Assembly (NCBI GenBank): GCA_003235365.1
Contig: QJWJ01000316.1
Location: forward strand, 1-42,131
Length of the DNA: 42,131 nucleotides
Direction of reading: 5' to 3'
DNA from: Deltaproteobacteria bacterium
GTDB lineage: Bacteria; Myxococcota_A; Polyangia; Polyangiales; Polyangiaceae
Of the stretch, positions 1 to 7,126 are shown in pieces. Under the pieces are notes generated by a model. That model saw only the letters and a list, made by a program, of their open reading frames with translations. It did not search any database and had not been told where the DNA came from. The translations under genes were made by a program, and so were the position numbers. Numbering within the stretch: position 1 is the stretch's first letter; each line of letters starts with the position of its first letter.

Positions 1-194
1 TGGCGCAAGAAAATGAACCGCTGACTCCCGACGAACGACGACGTCGCCGGTTGGAGTTGGCCAAGACGTTCGAAGGGCCGCCTCCCTCTGCAGCGCTGAA
101 ACCCGGACGCAAGGGCGTCGATCCGCTCGCTTCCACCGGGGTTCACGAAAGCGTTCCGCCTGCGCCGAGTTCTTCGAGGAAGGGCTCGAAGTAG
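1..194 (+). CDS. 3' end of a small basic hypothetical protein (cut by window edge)
   Basis: An open frame runs in from the left edge (codons start at base 3) and ends with TAG at 192-194. The visible 63 residues begin AQENEPLTPDERRRRRLELA, are rich in Arg, Pro and Ser, and end SSRKGSK. Bases 1-2 are TG, so the codon that straddles the edge is NTG and could itself be the start; the gene may therefore be a complete protein of about 64 residues or the tail of a longer one. No domain is recognisable. The composition suggests a disordered, charged segment. The next 168 bases (195-362) hold nothing recognisable before the convergent cyclase gene ends. Confidence 0.5.
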   Translation, partial: AQENEPLTPDERRRRRLELAKTFEGPPPSAALKPGRKGVDPLASTGVHESVPPAPSSSRKGSK

Positions 195-362
195 CTTCCC
201 ACGCTGGGCGCGGACGGGCGAAGGGTCTGGTCTCGTCCCGTCTTGGGGCGCCGCGATGGGATTGCTCGCACCGCGGGCGGCCCCCGCCGACTAGAAAGCC
301 GGCCCACCGAATCTGCGCTCGTTCGGCGGACGCTGAGCTGCCTGCGGCGTGCGATTCCCGTT

Positions 363-2234
363 TCAGGACTGTGGCGTCGTCCGAGCGTTGGCGAGCGACG
401 CCACCGGGATCGAACGCGGTGGCTTCTGGATCTCGAACACGCGAAACGGCTTCTCTTTGCCCTTGAGGTTCGCTGGGGGCAGTTCCTTGTATTCGAAGCG
501 GCCGCCGAGGCCGTCGAGTGTCGCCTCGCTCACGATGACTTGCCCTGCGCCGGCAATGCCGCACAGGCGCGCACTGGTGTTCGCCGTGTCGCCGATCACC
601 GTGTACGACAGTGCTCGCGAACTGCCGATGTACCCGGACACGAGCGGCCCGGTGTGAATGCCGATTCCGACGCCGAGTGGCGGCGAACCCTGCGTGGCGT
701 GGCGGTGCTCGTTGAACTGTTCGAGTAGCTCGAGCTGTTCGATGGCCGCGGATACCGCTCGGAACGCGTCATCTGGGTGCACGACGGGAGCGCCCCACAG
801 CGCCATGATGCCGTCACCCATGAACTTGTCGAGCGTGCCCTCGAACTTGAAGATCGACTCCACCATCAGCTCGAAATACTCGTTGAGCATTTCGACGATG
901 GCTTCGGGGTCGGCGCCCTCGCTCATGGTGGTGAAACCGCGAATGTCCGAGTTGAAGACCGTGCAGTTTTGCACCAGTTGACCGCCGCGCTTGACGACCA
1001 TCTCGCCGGACAGGACCTTTTCGGCGACGTTGGGCGACAACAAGCGGCTGAAACGTTCGCGCGCGACGATTTCCTGCTCCACCTTCCGGCCCAGGATGTT
1101 GATCTCGATGAACATCGCGGCTTGCGCGGCGATGGCCGTGACCATCTCCAGGTCTTTGGCCTGAAATTGTGCGAGGGTTTCGCTGTCGAGCCACAGCACG
1201 CCCAACAACTCGTCGTTGTGGAGCAACGGGGCCACGATCGCGGAGCTGATCCGATTGAGGATCATGCTCTTGCCCTTGGAGCCAGCGAAATCCATCGCCG
1301 CGTCGTGGGTCAGCACCGTGGCCCGCTCGCGCATCACGTGCTCGAGGATCGTCGACGAGACGGAAATGCCATCCGGTGAACCATCGCGTCGCAAACTCGC
1401 GCCCGGCGTCAGCTCGCCGGCCTCGTCTTTGAGGAAGATCACGCCGCGATCGGCGCGAATGAAGCGAAACACGCTGATGAGGATCTTGTTGAGCAGGCTG
1501 GTCAGCTCGCGCTCGAGGGCGATCTCACGGGACAGTTCGTGCGAAAGGCGAAGTCGCTCGTAGTCCTGAGCGAGCTGATTCGGGTTGCTCGCGATCTGGT
1601 CGAAGGGCAGAAAACCGCGCGCCGCAGTGGCGTCGATCTGGTTGCCAATCGCCCGCCCCGCATCGCTCATGTCGATGCGGGTCTGATGGATGCGCCGACC
1701 CCCGTCTTGAGTGAGCGCCGCGCGAATGGGCTGTGTGCCGCTGGCGGTCATCGGCGGAGCGCCAGTCATGGGATAGTTCGGTAACCCCGCGCTTTCCCAG
1801 GCTTGACTCGCGCCGTACTGACCCGATGGGCTTTGAGTGGGCGTGAACGGTGCAGCAACGGGCATCGCGCTCGTGCCGCGGCCATGCGGTTGTGCGACGG
1901 TGCTGGGCGGATGGCTCGCGGCGGGCACGCCACCGGGAGTCCTGCCCATGCTGACGGCCTCGAAGCGGGCGCGTGTCGAACCCAGAGCGATTTCGTCGCC
2001 ATGGCGCAACTCGCGTTGACCGCTGACGCGTTCACCGTTGATGTACGTCCCGTTCAAGCTCCCCAAGTCGTGCAGGGTGAACGACGAGTCCTGCTGCGTG
2101 ATGACGCAGTGCTCTTTGGACACGATCTTGTCCAACAGCTGAATGGTGTTGCTGGGATGTCGGCCCAGTGTGTTGTGGGCGCGAAGTTCCACAACCTGTT
2201 GACCGTCGGGCGTTGTCAGCACCAGCCTCGCCAT
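363..2234 (-). CDS. FHA-GAF-class III adenylate/guanylate cyclase
   Basis: Protein of 623 residues, probably making cAMP (or cGMP) from ATP (GTP). Residues 1-95 are an FHA phosphothreonine-binding domain (GRHPSNT, SKEHC, LGSLNGTYINGE). About 120 residues of Pro/Ser/Ala-rich linker follow, then a GAF sensor (about 235-385) and a class III cyclase domain (about 420-605). Both metal-binding aspartates are present (D430 in NSDIRGFT, D474 in FMGDGI), as are base-selecting candidates K470 and D549 and the transition-state pair N552/R556 (NTSAR), so the enzyme looks active. No membrane segment is seen. I chose the ATG at 2234, which starts directly at the FHA fold (MARLVLTT); a TTG 36 bases upstream would add a basic leader. 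It is divergent from glpK. The FHA domain implies control by a Ser/Thr kinase encoded elsewhere; the nucleotide product is inferred. Confidence 0.9.
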   Translation of the reverse strand: MARLVLTTPDGQQVVELRAHNTLGRHPSNTIQLLDKIVSKEHCVITQQDSSFTLHDLGSLNGTYINGERVSGQRELRHGDEIALGSTRARFEAVSMGRTPGGVPAASHPPSTVAQPHGRGTSAMPVAAPFTPTQSPSGQYGASQAWESAGLPNYPMTGAPPMTASGTQPIRAALTQDGGRRIHQTRIDMSDAGRAIGNQIDATAARGFLPFDQIASNPNQLAQDYERLRLSHELSREIALERELTSLLNKILISVFRFIRADRGVIFLKDEAGELTPGASLRRDGSPDGISVSSTILEHVMRERATVLTHDAAMDFAGSKGKSMILNRISSAIVAPLLHNDELLGVLWLDSETLAQFQAKDLEMVTAIAAQAAMFIEINILGRKVEQEIVARERFSRLLSPNVAEKVLSGEMVVKRGGQLVQNCTVFNSDIRGFTTMSEGADPEAIVEMLNEYFELMVESIFKFEGTLDKFMGDGIMALWGAPVVHPDDAFRAVSAAIEQLELLEQFNEHRHATQGSPPLGVGIGIHTGPLVSGYIGSSRALSYTVIGDTANTSARLCGIAGAGQVIVSEATLDGLGGRFEYKELPPANLKGKEKPFRVFEIQKPPRSIPVASLANARTTPQS

Positions 2235-2303
2235 CTGTCGCAGGCTACCTGCGCGCCTGCGCGGCGACAAGCCAACAGCGATTTGCTACGCTAGGTCGCT
2301 GCG

Positions 2304-3818
2304 ATGAAGTCCTACATTTTGGCCATCGACCAGGGGACGACCGGCTCGACCGCTTTGGTCATGTCCGAGTCCGGGCAGACCCTGAGTCGCGAAAACCGGG
2401 AATTTGCGCAGCACTTCCCCCAGCCGGCCTGGGTCGAGCACGAACCGGATGAAATCTGGGAGAGTGTGCGCTCGGCCTGCGCCGAGGCGGTCCGCGCGGC
2501 CGGGGTCGCGCCGGACCAGATCGCGGCCATTGGCATCACCAACCAGCGCGAGACCACCCTGATTTGGGACCGCGCGAGCGGCAGGCCCCTGCACCGGGCG
2601 ATTGTGTGGCAGGATCGACGCACGGCGGCGCGTTGCGCCCAACTGCGCGAGGCCGGACATCTCGGCACTGTCAGCGCGGTGACTGGGTTGGTGCTCGACC
2701 CTTACTTTGCGGGCACCAAGGCGGAGTGGCTGCTGGACAACGTCACGGGAGCTCGAGCGGCGGCTGAAGCCGGAGACGCCTGTATCGGTACCGTCGACTC
2801 CTACCTGATATGGCGGCTGTCGGGTGCCAGTCCGGCGGTGGGCGGTCGCGGCGAACACTTCACCGATGCCACCAACGCGTCGCGCACGTTGCTCATGGAC
2901 CTGAGGAGCCTGCAGTGGTCCGACCCCATGTGTGACCTGTTGCGCGTCCCGCGCCGAGCTCTGCCGCAGATCCGCCCCAGTTCGGGTGTCGTGGCGACGA
3001 CTCGAGGTTTCGGGCCGGTTGCCGACGGAACCCCCATTGCCGGCATCGCGGGGGATCAACACGCTGCGTTGTTTGGTCAGTCGTGTTTCACGCCAGGCGA
3101 CGTCAAGTGTACATATGGAACTGGCGCGTTCATCTTGGTCAACACCGGTGCTCAGCCGCGGGCAAGCGGCGCGGGGTTGCTTTCGACGCTCGCTTGGCAA
3201 CTGCCGAGCGAAACCGTCTACGCGTTGGAAGGCAGTTGTTTCATTGCGGGTGCGGCCGTCCAGTGGCTTCGAGATGGGCTGGGATTGATCCGCTCTGCCG
3301 CCGAGATCGAGGGGTTGGCCAGGGAAGTCGAGTCGAGCGACGGCGTGTGCTTCGTGCCGGCCCTCGCAGGGCTCGGCGCGCCGCACTGGGACTCGGAAGC
3401 CCGAGGGACCATCGCCGGAATCACGCGGGGGACGACGAAGGCCCATTTGGCTCGCGCGACGCTGGAGGGCATTGCTCATCAGGTGGACGATCTGATCCGG
3501 GCAATGGGCCAAGACCTGGGAAGCGATTTGACGGCCTTGCGCGTTGACGGTGGTGCCGCCGCGAACAACCTCCTCATGCAAATGCAAGCTGACATCTCCG
3601 GACTGCCCGTGGAGCGTCCCTGCGACCTCGAAACGACGGCGCGCGGAGCGGCGATGCTGGCGGGCCTCGGGGTGGGACTGTTCGCGACACCCGAACACGC
3701 GGCGCAAATGATCCAGCTCGACCGCCGATTCGATGTCACTATGCTGGAAGCGCAGCGCCAAGCCGCGCGTGAGCGATGGGCCGATGCGATCGCCCGCACA
3801 CGGTCTCACCCTGGTTAG
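2304..3818 (+). CDS. glpK: Glycerol kinase
   Basis: Phosphorylates glycerol with ATP to sn-glycerol 3-phosphate in the cytoplasm, feeding glycolysis and phospholipid synthesis. It has 504 residues, the usual length for GlpK (about 500). FGGY-family landmarks are all present: N-terminal phosphate loop DQGTTGSTA, NQRET and WQDRRT in the substrate region, TDATNASRT, GDQHAALFGQ, YGTGAF, and the C-terminal nucleotide motif DGGAAANN. The start is the ATG at 2304, giving the classic MKSYILAIDQGTTG beginning; the Shine-Dalgarno match (TAGG) is weak. It is divergent from the cyclase gene 69 bases away. No glpF or glpD lies nearby, so it is not in a glycerol-uptake operon here. Confidence 0.97.
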   Translation: MKSYILAIDQGTTGSTALVMSESGQTLSRENREFAQHFPQPAWVEHEPDEIWESVRSACAEAVRAAGVAPDQIAAIGITNQRETTLIWDRASGRPLHRAIVWQDRRTAARCAQLREAGHLGTVSAVTGLVLDPYFAGTKAEWLLDNVTGARAAAEAGDACIGTVDSYLIWRLSGASPAVGGRGEHFTDATNASRTLLMDLRSLQWSDPMCDLLRVPRRALPQIRPSSGVVATTRGFGPVADGTPIAGIAGDQHAALFGQSCFTPGDVKCTYGTGAFILVNTGAQPRASGAGLLSTLAWQLPSETVYALEGSCFIAGAAVQWLRDGLGLIRSAAEIEGLAREVESSDGVCFVPALAGLGAPHWDSEARGTIAGITRGTTKAHLARATLEGIAHQVDDLIRAMGQDLGSDLTALRVDGGAAANNLLMQMQADISGLPVERPCDLETTARGAAMLAGLGVGLFATPEHAAQMIQLDRRFDVTMLEAQRQAARERWADAIARTRSHPG

Positions 3819-3884
3819 TCAGTCGCCCTCGTGGACGGGTCATCCGAGGGCCAGTCACACCGAGCGCAAGGTCAAAGGTCACCG

Positions 3885-4676
3885 ATGGACAGCAACGACA
3901 CACAACGAAATCGCGGGCGCACGCCACTGCGTGAGGTTCCCGTCGACTGGGAGGCGTTGGAAGACGCGTTCGAGAACAACGCCCCGGAAGTGCACAGTTA
4001 TCTTCACCTGGCCTCGGGCGAGGTGCTGCGTGTCGTCGATGGCGTTGCGGATCCGGACATGCATTCGCGAATCTCGTCGGATTCGCAATACTTGCGCATC
4101 GAGTCGGTCAGTTCACGCGAGCAGTATCGCTGGATGGAGCGCTTCATTCAGCTCGTCGAGGAGCCGGCGTTGCGCGCGGCGTTGTGCCAGGCCATCGACG
4201 GTAAGGGGGCATTTCGCCGGTTCAAGGACGTGTTGATGAGCCACGGTCCGGAGCGGGAGCGATGGTTCGCGTTTCGGAGCGAGCGGCTGCGCGTGTTCAT
4301 GGAGGCCTGGCTCGCGGCGCACGCAATCACACCCATCAAGCGCCAAGAGTGGGTCGCCGAGGCCCCCCCGCCCGCCGCCGCGCCGCCGCCGGCTGAGGAG
4401 GCGCCCGTGTCACCCGCCGCCCGCCGGCAGCGCACTGCCGAAACGCTCCGACGTCAACTCAAAGAGTTGGCCGATTCGCTCGGCTCCCGTGATTTGGACA
4501 AGGTCATCGCGTTTGCGGAGTTCATCAAGGCGCGCCGCGCCGCGCGAGTGCAGCGCACCGGCGAGTTGAGTTCGGCGCTCGGTCACGCCCGCCCCGAGCC
4601 ACCCGTCGATGCCGATGCCGACGACAGCGAGGAAGCGCCTTCGAGCGAGCCGCGCAAGATGACGCTGTTGAGGTGA
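3885..4676 (+). CDS. UPF0158 family protein
   Basis: Protein of 263 residues. The central part (about residues 15-140) matches what I know of the UPF0158 family: PVDWEALEDAFE, a LxSGEV turn, YLRIESVSSREQYRWMERFI and the signature GKGAFRRFKDVL followed by W-FAFRSER. The family has no established function. The C-terminal 100 residues are a Pro/Ala-rich linker and a charged helix. I chose the ATG at 3885 with AAGG just upstream; a GTG at 3831 would add 18 unlike residues. It starts 66 bases after glpK. Its TGA overlaps the GTG of the next small gene (GTGA), which suggests translational coupling. Cytoplasmic, no signal peptide. Confidence 0.8.
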   Translation: MDSNDTQRNRGRTPLREVPVDWEALEDAFENNAPEVHSYLHLASGEVLRVVDGVADPDMHSRISSDSQYLRIESVSSREQYRWMERFIQLVEEPALRAALCQAIDGKGAFRRFKDVLMSHGPERERWFAFRSERLRVFMEAWLAAHAITPIKRQEWVAEAPPPAAAPPPAEEAPVSPAARRQRTAETLRRQLKELADSLGSRDLDKVIAFAEFIKARRAARVQRTGELSSALGHARPEPPVDADADDSEEAPSSEPRKMTLLR

Positions 4677-4840
4677 TCGTCTTCGGCAGCCAACCGCTGA
4701 CCACTGCGACGAGTCCAATCGAGCACGAGCTGCGAGCGATTGATATGCCCACCGTGACTCTGAGAGACGCGCCCACGCTCGATGGTGCGGTTTGTCGGGG
4801 CGCCGTCGATGTGCGGCGGATTGAAGGGAGCACTGGGTGA
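4673..4840 (+). CDS. Small 55-residue protein nested between two GTGA overlaps
   Basis: This frame starts with GTG at 4673, inside the stop of the UPF0158 gene (GTGA), and ends with TGA at 4838-4840, inside the GTG start of the next gene (again GTGA). It therefore fills the apparent 160-base gap exactly. The peptide begins (M)IVFGSQPLTTATSPIEHELR and ends VRRIEGSTG; it has one Cys and no signal peptide or membrane segment. Codon third positions are mostly G or C, like neighbouring genes. No family is recognised. Four-base stop/start overlaps on both sides are typical of translationally coupled operon genes and are the main argument that it is real. A chance open frame is the alternative. Confidence 0.55.
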   Translation: MIVFGSQPLTTATSPIEHELRAIDMPTVTLRDAPTLDGAVCRGAVDVRRIEGSTG

Positions 4841-5547
4841 GCGATTCGTCGATGTGTCGTCGGGTGTTTTGTTCGACGGTGTCGGCATCCCTCGGTGCGT
4901 TCTTCGCTGCGGCGGCGCGTGCCGACGCGATTGTCGTCGATCGAGTCGTCGTGCGGTTCTCCGCGCCGGAAATCGGAGGAGCCGCCAGCCCGCGTTTCGT
5001 CTTCGAGCGCGAGTTGGCGTTCGAAGCGCGCCTCGAAGCTTTGGCAGACTCGAGTTTCGGCGTGACCGAGCAGGGGCCGTACCGCGACATTCACTTGCGA
5101 GGCGCGTTGGAACGGCACATCGCCGAGACCATCTTGGAGAGCTTGCAGGTCATTCCCACGCCCAGCGCTGCGGACATCGAGCGGCGCGTGCTTGCTACGA
5201 GAGCGTCGTTGGCACAGCGCGTGGGGGGCGCTGTCGCGCTGAGTGACGCCGCCCGCGCCGAAGGGATCTCACCTCGCGAAGTGTTGCGACTCGTGCAGCG
5301 TCAGGCGCGCGCGAGCTTGTACCTCGATCGCATGGTCGCGCCGATGCTGGCGCCCAGTGACGCGGAGCTGATCAGCCTCCATCAGTCCGGGCGCACGCCG
5401 TACTCGAAGCAACCTTACGAGCAAATCGAAGAGCCGCTGCGACACTGGTACGTTGCGCGTCGCCTGCGCGAGGCTGTCATCACCTATTTCGAAGGTGCGC
5501 GTTCACGCGTGGTGATGAGCGTCGTACCGGCTGTTGGCGCGTCCTGA
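4837..5547 (+). CDS. Exported protein resembling a SurA N-terminal domain, without PPIase domain
   Basis: Protein of 236 residues with a signal peptide (about residues 1-30: CRRVFCSTVSASLGAFFAAAARADA). The GTG start at 4837 is set by a good ribosome binding site, AAGGGAG at 4824-4830, six bases upstream. The mature part is helical and charged. The stretch LRGALERHIAETILESL, then ADIERRVLATRASLAQRVGG, then SPREVLRLVQRQARASLYLDRMV and PSDAELISLHQS, recalls the N-terminal chaperone domain of SurA/PrsA-type proteins, but no parvulin domain follows. A role as periplasmic chaperone or envelope factor is inference. It is the last gene of the coupled UPF0158 run. Confidence 0.6.
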   Translation: MSDSSMCRRVFCSTVSASLGAFFAAAARADAIVVDRVVVRFSAPEIGGAASPRFVFERELAFEARLEALADSSFGVTEQGPYRDIHLRGALERHIAETILESLQVIPTPSAADIERRVLATRASLAQRVGGAVALSDAARAEGISPREVLRLVQRQARASLYLDRMVAPMLAPSDAELISLHQSGRTPYSKQPYEQIEEPLRHWYVARRLREAVITYFEGARSRVVMSVVPAVGAS

Positions 5548-5667
5548 TTCCGTCACCGCGGGAGGTTACTGAAGCACGTGGGAGCGGCGCTCGCCCCGCT
5601 GCTGATGGGAGCCTTCAATTTCGCGGCACGTGTGGCTCGCGCCTCGACTTTGGCGTAACCTTGTCGG

Positions 5668-6096
5668 GTGAGGCGTCGGTTTCTCGGAGGTGTGGTGGCG
5701 TTCGTCGGCGCTGCGATTTGTGCGGCGGTCAGTGCACCAGCGCGGGCAGCCGGCGCACGCGTCAGTTTTTTCGGATTCACTCAGTTCGGCGACGGTAGCT
5801 GTCGGCTCTTCGTCCATCTCACGCAGTCTCCGGGCAACGTCTCCAAGTCCGCCAACGGCTCCGAAGTGACGCTGCGTCTGGAGGATACGGACGTCGGGGT
5901 GCGTAACAACAAGAACCCCCTCGCGCTGGAGCACTTCGGTGTTATCCTGTTGCGCGCTCAGCTATTTCAGCGGGAGAACGCCGTTGAGTTGGTGATGAAA
6001 CTGCGCTCCGAAGTCGAAGTGACTCACAGCGTTCAGCGCCGTGGTGATGGCGAGGTCATGATCTTGATCGACCTGCCCGCTCTGACACCGCGTTGA
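5668..6096 (+). CDS. Small exported protein, AMIN-like beta-strand pattern
   Basis: Protein of 142 residues. The GTG start at 5668 is followed by a clear signal peptide (MRRRFLGGVVAFVGAAICAA... cleavage near APARA-A). The mature part of about 115 residues alternates beta strands (SCRLFVHLT, SEVTLRLEDTDV, HFGVILLRAQLF, NAVELVMKLRSEV, GEVMILIDLP), resembling the AMIN domains that place envelope proteins at peptidoglycan; that resemblance is by pattern only. It follows the SurA-like gene after 120 bases and converges on cdaR. Likely periplasmic. Confidence 0.6.
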   Translation: MRRRFLGGVVAFVGAAICAAVSAPARAAGARVSFFGFTQFGDGSCRLFVHLTQSPGNVSKSANGSEVTLRLEDTDVGVRNNKNPLALEHFGVILLRAQLFQRENAVELVMKLRSEVEVTHSVQRRGDGEVMILIDLPALTPR

Positions 6097-6155
6097 GCTG
6101 CCGCACCCTGTCGAACGGAGGAGCGGGCTTGGAAATGGGCAGAATGGGGCCAGTG

Positions 6156-6174
6156 GAGCGCGACGTCCGCGCTC
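6156..6174. terminator. Hairpin between convergent genes
   Basis: A perfect 7-bp inverted repeat, GAGCGCG / CGCGCTC, with a 5-base loop lies at the junction of the exported-protein gene (+) and cdaR (-), and overlaps the cdaR stop codon. No T-run follows on either strand, so it is only a terminator-like structure that could serve both directions. Confidence 0.3.
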
Positions 6175-7126
6175 ACCAGCTGACCTTGACCGTGGGGGGT
6201 TGGATGTCGGCGCTGGCCCTCGACAGATCGACGCTGACCGTGAGCACGGTCGAGCCGTGCTTGGATTGATCCACCTCGCTGGCATCGACGCGCGGCACGA
6301 CCAGCTCTTGTTGGAGGCCCTTGACGACGTCCGGCGTGCCACGCACGGTGACGTCCACGTATGCAGGGACGGTCTTCGCCCCGGGGATGCCCACGACGTC
6401 GACCGGGAGCTTGGGGAAGTTGATGGCGATCTGGCGCCGGCGGATCTCGACGGTCACCGTCGCGCTCGAGACGTCCAGGTACTGAGTGCGATCCGGCGCT
6501 GGGTCGAGGGCAAGTTGGCGCTTGTATTCACCGGTCGACAGACCAGTGATGTCGAAGGGAGCGACGCGAGCGAGCTGAGTGACCCGAACCAGACTCGATG
6601 GGCCGTGAAGTTCGACGTATTCCGGTTGCACCGACAATCGCGCCACCTCGTGACCGTCCGCGACGTGTCCCGTCACCGAGCTCTGAATCGGGATGTTGCG
6701 CGTGATGATGTCTTGCCACTCCAGGTTCAGGCTACCGGGGTCAATCATCCGCACACGCACCCCGGGGGGAACTTCGATTTGCTCGGGTGTGAACTTGATG
6801 TGTTCGACGTGCCCTTCGCTCAAGTCGACGTCGATGGCCGGGCTGCTCGATGCCAGCTCTTCCAAAGCGCGAGTGCTGCCCTGCACCGTCACCTTGATGC
6901 TCGGCGGCAGTGGGGTCATGAGTTCGCGGTCACCTCCTTCAGGAGGTAGCTGCGCGTTGATCGCAAAGGCAATGGTGCGAGCTTTCTCGTCGGCTTGACT
7001 TCGCTCGTAGGCGGTCAGCAGCAGCGCGCACACGAAACAGATCGCTTTCAGGCCGAGGTTCTCCGTCAGCGCCGCCTTGATGTGACGCCACAGGGTCGCC
7101 GACAGCCCTTCTCGCCGGCCTCTCAT
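6173..7126 (-). CDS. cdaR: YbbR-domain protein, regulator of CdaA
   Basis: Protein of 317 residues: a short cytoplasmic N-terminus, one membrane anchor (about residues 26-41, LKAICFVCALLLTAYE) and extracytoplasmic YbbR-type repeats (about 50-130, 140-225, 230-315). CdaR proteins bind and modulate the membrane diadenylate cyclase CdaA, and the gene is almost always next to cdaA. Here its ATG overlaps the cdaA stop (ATGA, 7123-7126), so translation is coupled. No glmM follows, unlike the Firmicute cdaA-cdaR-glmM order. The function is established for the family in Firmicutes; in this organism it is inferred. Confidence 0.9.
   Translation of the reverse strand: MRGRREGLSATLWRHIKAALTENLGLKAICFVCALLLTAYERSQADEKARTIAFAINAQLPPEGGDRELMTPLPPSIKVTVQGSTRALEELASSSPAIDVDLSEGHVEHIKFTPEQIEVPPGVRVRMIDPGSLNLEWQDIITRNIPIQSSVTGHVADGHEVARLSVQPEYVELHGPSSLVRVTQLARVAPFDITGLSTGEYKRQLALDPAPDRTQYLDVSSATVTVEIRRRQIAINFPKLPVDVVGIPGAKTVPAYVDVTVRGTPDVVKGLQQELVVPRVDASEVDQSKHGSTVLTVSVDLSRASADIQPPTVKVSW

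Noticed and set aside
2286..3809. 507-residue minus-strand open frame opposite glpK
   Set aside because: It is the antisense shadow of glpK, which is unmistakable on the plus strand.
5578..5658. 26-residue hydrophobic peptide (GTG 5578 to TAA) between the two exported-protein genes
   Set aside because: Very short; the purine-rich site is 12 bases away and the frame is just read-through after the previous stop.
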